Assembly: GCA_023418995.1 (NCBI GenBank)
Contig: JAEZYP010000001.1
Coordinates: 1-64,000 of the forward strand
DNA length: 64,000 nt
Origin: Bacillota bacterium
Lineage (GTDB): Bacteria > Bacillota > Clostridia > Oscillospirales > Acutalibacteraceae
Reading direction: 5' to 3'
Numbering within the stretch: position 1 is the stretch's first letter; every line of letters begins with the position of its first letter. The notes below the pieces were generated by a model that saw only the letters and a list, made by a program, of their open reading frames with translations, was not told where the DNA came from and searched no databases. The position numbers were made by a program, and so were the translations under genes. Below are positions 33,632 to 41,716 of this stretch, in pieces.

Positions 33632-33703
33632 GTGTCCAATCGGGAAAAGTGCGATATTCCGTTCGGCACAAAAGCTGACCTGTAATTTTTAGGAGGTTTT
33701 TCG

Positions 33704-34942
33704 ATGAATAATCATGGTGATATAGCCTGGATGCTGGTATGTTCGGCACTGGTGCTGCTTATGACGCCCGCGCTTGCTTTGTTTTACTCCGGTCTGGCAA
33801 AAAGAAAAAATTCCGTAAATACAATTATGTCCAGTGCTTTTATTTTAGGCTTAGCTTCCCTCTTATGGGTTCTTATCGGGTTTTCCTTATCCTTCAGCGG
33901 TGACGTTGGAGGAGTAATTGGGAACCTCAACTGGCTTGGCATGAGCTTTGACGGCTTTAAGGATATGACATTACCGTATCCCAACACAATGACCTTTGCG
34001 ATTTTTCAAATGATGTTCGCCATCATTACTCCTGCATTAATCACTGGTGCAATCGTAGAAAGAATGAAATTCTCCTCTCTGTTCATCTTTGTGGCAGTCT
34101 GGTCTTTAATCGTATATTATCCAATGGCGCATATGGTATGGGGCGGCGGCTTCCTGATGCAGATCGGCTCCGTCGATTTTGCCGGCGGCAACGTGGTGCA
34201 CATTACCTCAGGAGTAAGCGCGCTGGTTCTCTCCATTCTTGTCGGAAAGCGCAAGCACTATGGCAGAATTTCGTACCATCCTCACAATGTTCCCTTTGTG
34301 TTTATCGGGGCGGCAATCCTGTGGTTCGGGTGGTTCGGCTTTAACGGAGGCAGTGCCTTAGCTTCCAATGAACTGGCGGTTCACGCGGTGATCACCACCA
34401 ACACCTCGGCGGCTTCCGCGCTGCTTTCGTGGATGTTGATCGAAAAAGTGGCGAACGGCAAGCCCACCCTGGTTGGTCTCTCCACCGGCGCGGTGATTGG
34501 ACTGGTGGCCATCACCCCGGGCGCAGGCTTTGTTCCGATTTGGGCTTCCATCATCATCGGTGCTCTCGCCAGCCCGATTTCCTACTTCTTTATCTCCGTG
34601 GTAAAGAATAAATTCGGATATGACGACGCGCTTGACGTATTCGGCTGCCACGGTATTGGCGGTATCTGGGGCGGTATTGCAACCGGTATCTTTACCAATT
34701 CCTCCATTAATTCCGCGGCGAAATGGAACGGCCTGATCTACGGCGACGGCAACCTGTTCCTGCGCCAGCTTGCCGCAATCGGCGTAGCAATTGCCTTCGC
34801 GATCGTGGGAACCTGCATTGCAGCCGCAGTGGCAAAGCTGTTTACCAAGGATATTCGTGTATCCATGAAGGACGAAGAGCTTGGTCTTGATATTTCCGAG
34901 CACGGCGAATCCGCTTATCCGGCTTATAACGGGATGGACTAA
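33704..34942 (+). CDS. amt: Ammonium transporter Amt
   Basis: 412 residues with eleven predicted membrane helices. The twin-histidine pore residues are visible in VHITSG and FGCHGIGG; ALFYSGL and the GGxALA block are typical. It conducts ammonium/ammonia across the membrane and is gated by GlnK, whose gene follows. ATG follows AGGAGG. The leader carries an attenuator-like structure. Confidence 0.95.
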   Translation: MNNHGDIAWMLVCSALVLLMTPALALFYSGLAKRKNSVNTIMSSAFILGLASLLWVLIGFSLSFSGDVGGVIGNLNWLGMSFDGFKDMTLPYPNTMTFAIFQMMFAIITPALITGAIVERMKFSSLFIFVAVWSLIVYYPMAHMVWGGGFLMQIGSVDFAGGNVVHITSGVSALVLSILVGKRKHYGRISYHPHNVPFVFIGAAILWFGWFGFNGGSALASNELAVHAVITTNTSAASALLSWMLIEKVANGKPTLVGLSTGAVIGLVAITPGAGFVPIWASIIIGALASPISYFFISVVKNKFGYDDALDVFGCHGIGGIWGGIATGIFTNSSINSAAKWNGLIYGDGNLFLRQLAAIGVAIAFAIVGTCIAAAVAKLFTKDIRVSMKDEELGLDISEHGESAYPAYNGMD

Positions 34943-34983
34943 CCCCGGTTTTCCGGCGGATCATATTTTGAAGGAGAATTGCG

Positions 34984-35325
34984 ATGAAAAAGATTGAAGC
35001 GATTATAAGACCGGAACAGATTGCGGATATCAAAGAAAAATTAAAATCTTTGAATCTGAACGGTATTAGTATTACACAAATCATGGGCTCCGGCTGCCAA
35101 AAGGGCTGGACGGAATTCATCCGCGGCGCGGAAGTGGACTACAACTTCCTTCCAAAAATTAAAATTGAGCTGGTTGTAGCCGATGACCAACTGGAAGATG
35201 TCATTCAGGCTATCATCTCAACCGCACAAACCGGAGAAATCGGAGACGGTAAAATTTTCATCTCCGAAATCCAGGATGCAATCCGTATCCGCACCGGCGA
35301 ACGCGGCCTTGCGGCACTCGAATAA
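34984..35325 (+). CDS. glnK: PII signalling protein GlnK
   Basis: 113 residues of the PII family: MKKIEAIIRP start, T-loop QKGWTEFIRGAEVDYNFLPK and the C-terminal GDGKIFISEI and RIRTGERG. It senses 2-oxoglutarate and ATP/ADP and blocks Amt. Gln39 and Lys58 are present, but the residue at position 51, the uridylylation tyrosine of proteobacterial PII, is valine, with a tyrosine at 53. Modification at the usual site is therefore unlikely. The gene follows amt by 41 nt. Confidence 0.93.
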   Translation: MKKIEAIIRPEQIADIKEKLKSLNLNGISITQIMGSGCQKGWTEFIRGAEVDYNFLPKIKIELVVADDQLEDVIQAIISTAQTGEIGDGKIFISEIQDAIRIRTGERGLAALE

Positions 35326-35367
35326 CACATAGCGTCGATTACCTTGAAAAGCGTTCTTGTATCATAC

Positions 35368-35407
35368 AGCGCGGCAGCTGTGGATGAACTCCACGGCTGC
35401 CGCGCTG
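35368..35407 (+). terminator. Hairpin after glnK
   Basis: CAGCGCGGCAGC pairs perfectly with GCTGCCGCGCTG. No U-run follows, so termination may be factor-dependent. Confidence 0.55.
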
Positions 35408-35449
35408 TCGCGTGTTAACCTTTCAGAAAGCCTCTATCGTATCAAATGA

Positions 35450-36196
35450 TTACTTCCTATTCTTTTCCTTCACATAGACCAGCTTGTTATAGCCGTCACT
35501 GTTCCGCTCTGAGTAAATTTCGAAAATTTCCAATGATTTGAGCAGCGGCGTCAGCTTGCGAAAGCCATAGTTTCGCACGTCAAAATCGGGATAACGCCGT
35601 ATCAGCATATTGCCGATTTCTCCGACAAACGCTCTGCCGTCATCATCCGATATTTCCTGTACAATCGTGCGTACCGCGCTCCGGATTGTTTCGAGCGGTG
35701 TCATTTCTTCGGCGTCCTCTACCCCGCCCTCATCGACCGGATTCGCATTTTGAATGGAATCCTGCGCCAACACTTCAAGATAGCGAAATTTGTTGCAGGC
35801 GGATATAAACGCAGTCGGCGTTTTCTTTTCTCCCATACCAACAACGTACATTCCGGATTCACGCAATCGAACCGCCAGTCTGGTAAAATCACTGTCGCTC
35901 GAGACGATGCAGAAGCCCTCTACATTCCCGGAATACAGAATATCCATCGCGTCAATGATCATCGCCGAATCGGTTGCGTTTTTCCCCGAAGTGTAGCCGT
36001 ACTGCTGAATGGGAGTAATGGAAAAATCAAGCAATACATTCTTCCACATGCCGAGCGCCGGCTTCGTCCAGTCACCGTAAATCCGTTTATAGGTTGCGAC
36101 CCCGTCGTTTGAGATTTCATCCAATATCGACTTGATATATTTTTCCGACACATTATCCGCATCAATTAAAACTGCGTATCGATTTCCTCTTTCCAT
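35450..36196 (-). CDS. NYN domain (LabA-like PIN) protein with OST-HTH domain
   Basis: 248 residues. The N-terminal NYN/PIN nuclease-type domain shows the acidic residues VLIDADN, DSAMIIDAMD and SSDSDFTRL. The C-terminal part (about 170-245: VGEIGNMLIRRYPDFDVRNY) matches an OST-HTH/LOTUS RNA-binding domain. The combination suggests an RNA-processing or RNA-binding role; no target is known. Confidence 0.85.
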   Translation of the reverse strand: MERGNRYAVLIDADNVSEKYIKSILDEISNDGVATYKRIYGDWTKPALGMWKNVLLDFSITPIQQYGYTSGKNATDSAMIIDAMDILYSGNVEGFCIVSSDSDFTRLAVRLRESGMYVVGMGEKKTPTAFISACNKFRYLEVLAQDSIQNANPVDEGGVEDAEEMTPLETIRSAVRTIVQEISDDDGRAFVGEIGNMLIRRYPDFDVRNYGFRKLTPLLKSLEIFEIYSERNSDGYNKLVYVKEKNRK

Positions 36197-36241
36197 TTTA
36201 ATCCCTTCAAACCCCTTATCCCTCTTATTTAATATTATAAT

Positions 36242-36395
36242 ATAGTCGATTAACTTTAAAAACGGCTAAGTATTTGTGCGTATGTTTTTCGTGATGTAAG
36301 GCGGACGACGAAGTCAGGCTGACGCCTGGCGAGCAACGCAACGACACGGAAATTAGACCGCAAAGACGGGGGTGGTTTTGGAGTTAATTGACTAT
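36242..36395. mobile_element. MITE-like element, full copy 2 (154 bp)
   Basis: Starts ATAGTCGATTAACTTTAAAA and ends TTTTGGAGTTAATTGACTAT; the reverse complement of the end (ATAGTCAATTAACTCCAAAA) matches the start at 17 of 20 positions. A central hairpin (CAGGC-tgac-GCCTG) is shared with copy 1, with a G-U pair replacing a G-C pair. No ORF inside. Confidence 0.8.
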
Positions 36396-36572
36396 TACTA
36401 ATTCATATCATTTCATTATAGGCTTTATTAACTATATTATCAATCGAAAATATAGATGTAAACATCTGATTGGAATAATATTTATTTCTAACAAAAATAT
36501 AAACCTCTTTTAATGAAAAACATCACCTTTATCCACTATAATAGTCCCAGTTTAACGAAAGGGGAAAATCGA

Positions 36573-38324
36573 TTGGAAGATAGAATTTTAAACCAGTTGG
36601 ATGATATTATAGACGGAAAGCACATTAAAACCGTATTTCAGCCCATTGTTTCGCTGCGGGACGGTTCCATTATCGGACACGAGGCGCTAAGCCGCATTAC
36701 CTGCTGCTCAGACCTTGCGAATCCCGAGCAGATGTTTCAGGCTGCCGGTGAAAGCAACCGCCTTTGGGATTTGGAGCAGCTCTGCCGAACAACGGCGCTG
36801 CGAACCGCGTATTTGAAAATGCAGCCGCCCTATGCCAAAAAGCTGTTTCTGAACGTTAACCCGAATATTATGCATGACGCAAAATTCAAGCAGGGCTTTA
36901 CCAAGGAGTATTTACAGCAATACGGCATTACTCCGGAAAATATTATTTTTGAAATAACGGAACGGAAAGCCATTGAAGATATGTCTGGCTTCAAAGGGAC
37001 GATATCCCATTACAAAGACCAAAGCTACCAGATTGCGGTGGATGACGCAGGCGCCGGTTATTCCGGCCTGAATCTGATCAGCGACATCAACCCGCATTAT
37101 ATTAAGCTGGACATGCAGCTAATCCGCAACATTGATGCAGACAGCATCAAATACGCCCTGGTTCGCAGCATGGTGGAGCTTTCTCATATTTCCAATATCA
37201 GTCTGATTGCCGAAGGCGTGGAAACAAAGGAAGAGCTGACAACTCTTATCAACCTGGGGGTACAGTACGCGCAGGGCTATTTTTTGCAAAGACCGAATGA
37301 AAACATTGAGGAAATCAACCCGGAAATACTGCAGATTTTAAATGAAGTGAACCAACGAAAAAATCATATTTTTGGGGGAACGGTAAGCAGCACCTTTATT
37401 GAAAATATTTGTACAGAATCTGAAACCATACCCCCCTGCTCCAAGGTAGAGGAGGTTTTTGACAGACTGAAACAGGACTCCGCTTCCTTTGGGCTGTGTG
37501 TGGTGGAGGAAGGCGCCGTACTGGGTGTGGTAACAAAATCCCGATTGGTATTACAGCTCAGCGGTCGATATGGATTCAGCCTGAACGGCAGAAGATATAT
37601 TTCCAGCTTGATGGACTGCGATTTTTTGTCGGTGGACTGCAAAACCCCAATCAGCGCGGTGTCGCACATGGCTATGTCGCGCCCCGCGGAAAAGCTGTAT
37701 GATTTTATTGTCGTAACAAAAAACGACAAATATCTCGGAACCGTAACAATCAAAGACCTTCTGCAGAAAACCACGGAAATCGAGGTGGTAAACGCAAAAT
37801 ATCAAAATCCGCTTTCCGGTTTGCCCGGCAACCTGGTTATTGAACAGAAAATCACCAAGTGCATCTCCGATGAAGCACAGTACTGTGTTATTTATATCGA
37901 CATCGACAATTTCAAAGCTTACAACGATGTTTACGGATTTGAAAACGGAGACAGGATCATTAAGCTGCTGGCCGACACCATCCTGACCTATCTGCCAAAG
38001 GAGCAATTTGTAGGGCACATCGGCGGAGACGATTTTGTCGTAATTCTGAACAATTACGAAGGAGCCGGGCTTTGCGGGCTGATTATCGACGCGTTCAGTA
38101 AAAAGGGGTTGCAGTATTACAACGCGCAGGATATTGCCAACGGATACCTTACTGCCGAAAACCGGCAAGGGAAAACAGAAAAATTTCCGCTCATCTCCCT
38201 ATCGATTGCGGGAATCAGCAATAAAACCCGGCATTACTCCGGAGTAAACGAGCTGACCGAAGAGCTGGCAAGACTGAAAAAGAAAAGCAAGCAGCAGTGT
38301 GGGAACAGCTGCTGCCTGCATTGA
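36573..38324 (+). CDS. EAL - CBS pair - GGDEF cyclic-di-GMP signalling protein
   Basis: 583 residues with an unusual order. An EAL phosphodiesterase domain (about 10-250) has its catalytic set intact: GHEALSR, LNVNP, FEITER, VDDAGAG, IKLD, AEGVET and QGYFLQRP. Two CBS motifs follow (about 275-405), and then a GGDEF domain (about 410-565) with the active-site sequence GGDDF and no RxxD inhibitory site before it. It probably degrades c-di-GMP, with nucleotide sensing by CBS; whether the GGDDF site makes c-di-GMP is open. TTG 36573 with AAAGGGGA upstream is the start, because a TATAAT at 36537-36542 lies within the longer frame. No membrane segment. Confidence 0.88.
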   Translation: MEDRILNQLDDIIDGKHIKTVFQPIVSLRDGSIIGHEALSRITCCSDLANPEQMFQAAGESNRLWDLEQLCRTTALRTAYLKMQPPYAKKLFLNVNPNIMHDAKFKQGFTKEYLQQYGITPENIIFEITERKAIEDMSGFKGTISHYKDQSYQIAVDDAGAGYSGLNLISDINPHYIKLDMQLIRNIDADSIKYALVRSMVELSHISNISLIAEGVETKEELTTLINLGVQYAQGYFLQRPNENIEEINPEILQILNEVNQRKNHIFGGTVSSTFIENICTESETIPPCSKVEEVFDRLKQDSASFGLCVVEEGAVLGVVTKSRLVLQLSGRYGFSLNGRRYISSLMDCDFLSVDCKTPISAVSHMAMSRPAEKLYDFIVVTKNDKYLGTVTIKDLLQKTTEIEVVNAKYQNPLSGLPGNLVIEQKITKCISDEAQYCVIYIDIDNFKAYNDVYGFENGDRIIKLLADTILTYLPKEQFVGHIGGDDFVVILNNYEGAGLCGLIIDAFSKKGLQYYNAQDIANGYLTAENRQGKTEKFPLISLSIAGISNKTRHYSGVNELTEELARLKKKSKQQCGNSCCLH

Positions 38325-38332
38325 CATACTTT

Positions 38333-39172
38333 TTAAAAGCCGACCAAAAGCCCGCCGTTTTCGCAATAAAAACTGGTGAGCCCCCGGGTCTGTAAAACAG
38401 TTATCTTTGCGGTGAGGCAGGTGTGAGTAATCAGTTCCTTCAAACGCTGCGCACCCTTGAGATTGTTGCAGTGCGTAATAACGACCGGTTTGCCGGTTAA
38501 ATTTTTCATTTTCCCCATCAGCTCCACCATAAGCTGAATGGCGCGCTCCTCCCCGCGGGGTTTTTGCTGAATTTTAATTTTCCCCTCCGGTGTATTGGAT
38601 GCAATTGCCCGGATTCCTAAAGTTGCAGCCAGCTTCCCAACCAACGCGGGCATTCTGCCGGTTTTAATGAGGTTGTCGAATGTACTGAGCGAAAAAAGCA
38701 GAAAAAGGCTGCTGGAATATGTCTCTAATTGTGCGGTAACTTCCTTGAAGCTGTAGCCGTCGCGAATCAGCTCCTCTGCCCTGCGGATAATCAATACCAA
38801 TCCGCCCGCGGTGCTATGAGAATCCAGCACATAGATTTTTTTCTCAGGGTATTCCTCTAAAACCATGTCTTTGGCAACCAGGGCACTGTTGTAGGTTCCG
38901 CTCAGCGCGCTGGTCATGGTAACCGCTATTGTCTGGTCACTTTTACGAAATTCCTCCGCCCAGCTTTCCGGTGATGGGCAGGCAGAGGACGATGGACCTT
39001 TATAGGTTTGCATATGGCCCAGCATAAGGTTTATATTAAGGGAATTGTCATCCACATATTCCGTGTCGCCAACCCTGATTCTAAGTGGCACCTTGGCAAA
39101 ATAAGCGCAAAAATTACGGGATAATTCCTCCGGCAAATCGCATGAGCTGTCTGAAATAATACTCCATGTCAT
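38333..39172 (-). CDS. DegV family fatty-acid-binding protein
   Basis: 279 residues beginning SIISDSSCDLPEEL, with the family blocks VTMTSALSGTYNSA, DSHSTAGG and NLIKTGRMPALVGKLA. DegV/FakB proteins bind fatty acids for the kinase FakA, but no fakA is nearby and the ligand is unknown. ATG 39172 has GGGAAGTG at 5 nt. It is convergent with the EAL-GGDEF gene, 8 nt apart. Confidence 0.88.
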   Translation of the reverse strand: MTWSIISDSSCDLPEELSRNFCAYFAKVPLRIRVGDTEYVDDNSLNINLMLGHMQTYKGPSSSACPSPESWAEEFRKSDQTIAVTMTSALSGTYNSALVAKDMVLEEYPEKKIYVLDSHSTAGGLVLIIRRAEELIRDGYSFKEVTAQLETYSSSLFLLFSLSTFDNLIKTGRMPALVGKLAATLGIRAIASNTPEGKIKIQQKPRGEERAIQLMVELMGKMKNLTGKPVVITHCNNLKGAQRLKELITHTCLTAKITVLQTRGLTSFYCENGGLLVGF

Positions 39173-39312
39173 AAAAGCACTTCCCATTTCGTGATATGGT
39201 TTTTGATATTACGTATGTTAGTTTATATTACCATAATTATATCTGATTTTCAATTCTTTATAAAATTAAATACGAAATAAAACAATTAAATAATTATGAA
39301 ATATTTATAAAG

Positions 39313-39377
39313 CAATTAACTTTTAAAACGCCCTTAATTATTTTAAGACTGGCAATACTCTTTGTTAATTAACTCTA
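39313..39377. repeat. Possible short remnant of the 152-bp repeat family
   Basis: CAATTAACTTTTAAAACG (39313-39330) and GTTAATTAACTCTAT (39364-39378) resemble the two termini of the repeat in the right relative orientation, with little between them. Confidence 0.35.
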
Positions 39378-39431
39378 TGTATTAAAGCACGAAAACGCTT
39401 GTCCAAATTTAGTGAAAACAATTTGCAATTG

Positions 39432-39608
39432 TTACTCAAAAATCATTTTTTTTGGAGCGACCATTTCAATGGTTCCATATTCAAAAAATCGCCCGTTTAC
39501 AATACAGTCGTGAATAAAATACGCGGCAGGATAGCCCAGGCTGATCAGCAGCTTTGCCGCGCTCCGGCCAACCTCCACGTCTCCAAACTCCATGACAAAG
39601 CTCATCAT
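39432..39608 (-). CDS. Hypothetical small protein (58 residues)
   Basis: Begins MMSFVMEFGDVEVGRSAAKL and ends MVAPKKMIFE; balanced composition and a GGGGGG six bases before the ATG suggest it is translated. No family recognised. It lies alone in an AT-rich gap between degV and the LysM gene. Confidence 0.4.
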   Translation of the reverse strand: MMSFVMEFGDVEVGRSAAKLLISLGYPAAYFIHDCIVNGRFFEYGTIEMVAPKKMIFE

Positions 39609-39749
39609 CCGTATCCCCCCGCTGACTATTCTCACTGTATTTTATGCTCTAATTATGCTCACCGTTCCTTTCATTTCTTATACATGGGAGGAGCAATTTT
39701 CATTCCGTAAAAAATGTGCGAATAGAGATAAAATTCAACCCGTTGACCG

Positions 39750-39783
39750 AATAAGCGGTGACCCCGACGGATCACCGCTTATT
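39750..39783 (-). terminator. Hairpin after the LysM gene
   Basis: AATAAGCGGTGA pairs perfectly with TCACCGCTTATT around a 10-nt loop. No clear U-run. Confidence 0.6.
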
Positions 39784-39796
39784 AAATACATAGATT

Positions 39797-40810
39797 CTAT
39801 TTTTTGCCTGCAGCAATCAAAATGCTGTCGCGGTGCTGCTGCTCATACGTTGTGTCCGCGCCCGGATTATGAGGCAAGCTGTTATAGAGATACAAATCAA
39901 AATGACCGGTAACGTTGTTCGACGCTATTGTATCAAAGGAGTGCGGCATTCCGGAGAGTGAAGCCGCAAAATTGATGCCCCTGTGATAAATCACAACCGG
40001 GCGGGGCTTCCACGCCCAGCTTGGAAAAAGCTTTTTCATTGTCAGTGTATCATTCGCGGTCAGAGGCTCCACATCGGAGTGGTTCAGACCGCCCAGCATC
40101 TTCACTTTAAACTGGAGACCTGTCTGCACGTCGGTGATCAGGAAAACATCATTACGTTTTATTAGATATTTCCCGTCCAAAAACCAGTCGACCAGCTTTC
40201 CGACCCTTGCGGGGGATGCACTTTCACCCGGCATTACCGCGTAATTTCTTGGCGCATAGCCGTTGATTGCTATTTTCTGACCTTCATTGAGCCATTCATC
40301 CGGTTCCATGTAATTGTACTTTAAAATATCGGATTGCGGTACGCCGAATTTGGCAGCAATCACACTTACATAATCGCCTGCTTTCACCGTGTAAGTGACC
40401 GAGGGCCACTTCAAAACCGGCGAAGGCTTGGCGCTCTGGCTTGCCCCGGGGATATATAATACCTGATTCGGGTAAATACCCGTACCCGTTAAGCCGTTAA
40501 AACTCACGATTTTATTGGCTGTTGTTCCATATTTCTGTGAGATGAGCCACAGGGTATCGCCGCTCTTAACCGTATACTTCTGAGCCGGTCGAAGAGTCAG
40601 CTTTTGACCGGAGTAGATGGAATCCGCTGTCAAACCGTTATACTGCTTCAGCTGCGATACCGTCAAACCGTTCGCACTGGATATTTTCCATAGGCTGTCC
40701 CCGGATTTCACCGTGTAAACCATGCCTGCCGCAGACACCGAAACTCTTATCATAAGCGACAACAATAGCATTACTACCGCTGCGGAAAGAACACGTTTTG
40801 CATATCTCAT
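39797..40810 (-). CDS. Secreted protein with three LysM domains
   Basis: 337 residues: signal peptide (VLSAAVVMLLLSLMIRVSVSA), three LysM repeats (YTVKSGDSLWKIS, YTVKSGDTLWLIS, YTVKAGDYVSVIA) and a C-terminal domain of about 140 residues ending with GHFDLYLYNS and a late HRDSI. LysM domains bind peptidoglycan; the C-terminal domain resembles those of other clostridial LysM proteins of unknown activity. ATG 40810 has GGAGGATGATT upstream. Probable cell-wall protein, possibly spore-related. Confidence 0.82.
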   Translation of the reverse strand: MRYAKRVLSAAVVMLLLSLMIRVSVSAAGMVYTVKSGDSLWKISSANGLTVSQLKQYNGLTADSIYSGQKLTLRPAQKYTVKSGDTLWLISQKYGTTANKIVSFNGLTGTGIYPNQVLYIPGASQSAKPSPVLKWPSVTYTVKAGDYVSVIAAKFGVPQSDILKYNYMEPDEWLNEGQKIAINGYAPRNYAVMPGESASPARVGKLVDWFLDGKYLIKRNDVFLITDVQTGLQFKVKMLGGLNHSDVEPLTANDTLTMKKLFPSWAWKPRPVVIYHRGINFAASLSGMPHSFDTIASNNVTGHFDLYLYNSLPHNPGADTTYEQQHRDSILIAAGKK

Positions 40811-40949
40811 AATTAATCATCCTCCATTCAATTGTTTTTTGTGCAATTTTATGTCGAACCGTGTATTCAATATAACATAAAATGACCTATCTTTCCTTGC
40901 AAAATTTATGGCAAATAAAATGGAAGGGGACGATATGCACGAATTCCAT

Positions 40950-40981
40950 AAAAAAATCGGCAGACCCACAGGGGTCTGCCG
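40950..40981 (-). terminator. Terminator of the phospholipase C-like gene
   Basis: CGGCAGACC/GGTCTGCCG with a 6-nt loop, followed on the minus strand by ATTTTTTT. Confidence 0.85.
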
Positions 40982-40999
40982 AAGATATTTGGAACGATC

Positions 41000-41596
41000 T
41001 CACGCGATACCGGGGGAGACAAGTCTGCCCGCCGTCTCCTCCAACGGGGCTAGCACCGTGAGATAAATCGAAAGCACAAGCTCCGCGCACGTCTGTATCG
41101 CACAAATCAGCTCCATTGCGTAATCAGTCTGACTGATCCTCTTCTCCCTGATCAGACCCCGCATCCGCTCGTTGATTTGCTCGGCGCTTTCCGCGAAGCT
41201 ATGGTCTCCAATATAATCAATCTCACGGAAAAAGGAATAGTTTTCTTCCATAAAGTGCAGCAATTCGTTTTCATAGCGTACGTGTGCTTTTAAATTCCCC
41301 TCAAACTGCGAGGTGTGTGCGCAGCAGAAAAAATCTGAATAATAGTGACACAGGATTCCGAACCTCTTGGAAGCCCGGCTTCCCACAATTTTAAAACCGG
41401 AATTGCACAGACGCGCCGTTTTCCTTTGAATCATCTTATTGCAATATCGAATACGGTGCGGTCTTAGAAAAGAAACTCCATGATCCGGGCAGGTATTTCC
41501 CTTTAAAAAGCTGTGCTGATCCAGAACAACTCCGTATTTTTCCTTTATGTATTCATAAACGACTGTTCCGATCAGGGTATGATTCCTGCTGTTCAT
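41000..41596 (-). CDS. Zinc-dependent phospholipase C-like protein
   Basis: 198 residues related to the alpha-toxin/S1-P1 phospholipase fold: SRNHTLIG at the N-terminus, GNTCPDH in the middle and CHYYSDFFCCAHT supply His/Asp metal ligands. There is no signal peptide, so it is not a classical toxin; such cytoplasmic relatives are common in Clostridia and uncharacterised. Single gene with its own terminator. Confidence 0.75.
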   Translation of the reverse strand: MNSRNHTLIGTVVYEYIKEKYGVVLDQHSFLKGNTCPDHGVSFLRPHRIRYCNKMIQRKTARLCNSGFKIVGSRASKRFGILCHYYSDFFCCAHTSQFEGNLKAHVRYENELLHFMEENYSFFREIDYIGDHSFAESAEQINERMRGLIREKRISQTDYAMELICAIQTCAELVLSIYLTVLAPLEETAGRLVSPGIA

Positions 41597-41716
41597 CGCC
41601 GCTGTAGTCCTCCACTATCAAAGAATTAAAACTACTCTAACTATATCATATAAAAAATATTTATAATCTTTTTAGCGTATAACCAAATCTTTCATTTGAG
41701 CATCAAAATATTAAAC

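Noticed and set aside
39399..39912. Two plus-strand frames opposite the 58-residue gene
   Set aside because: No ribosome binding site or domain; one runs antisense into the LysM gene end and across its hairpin.
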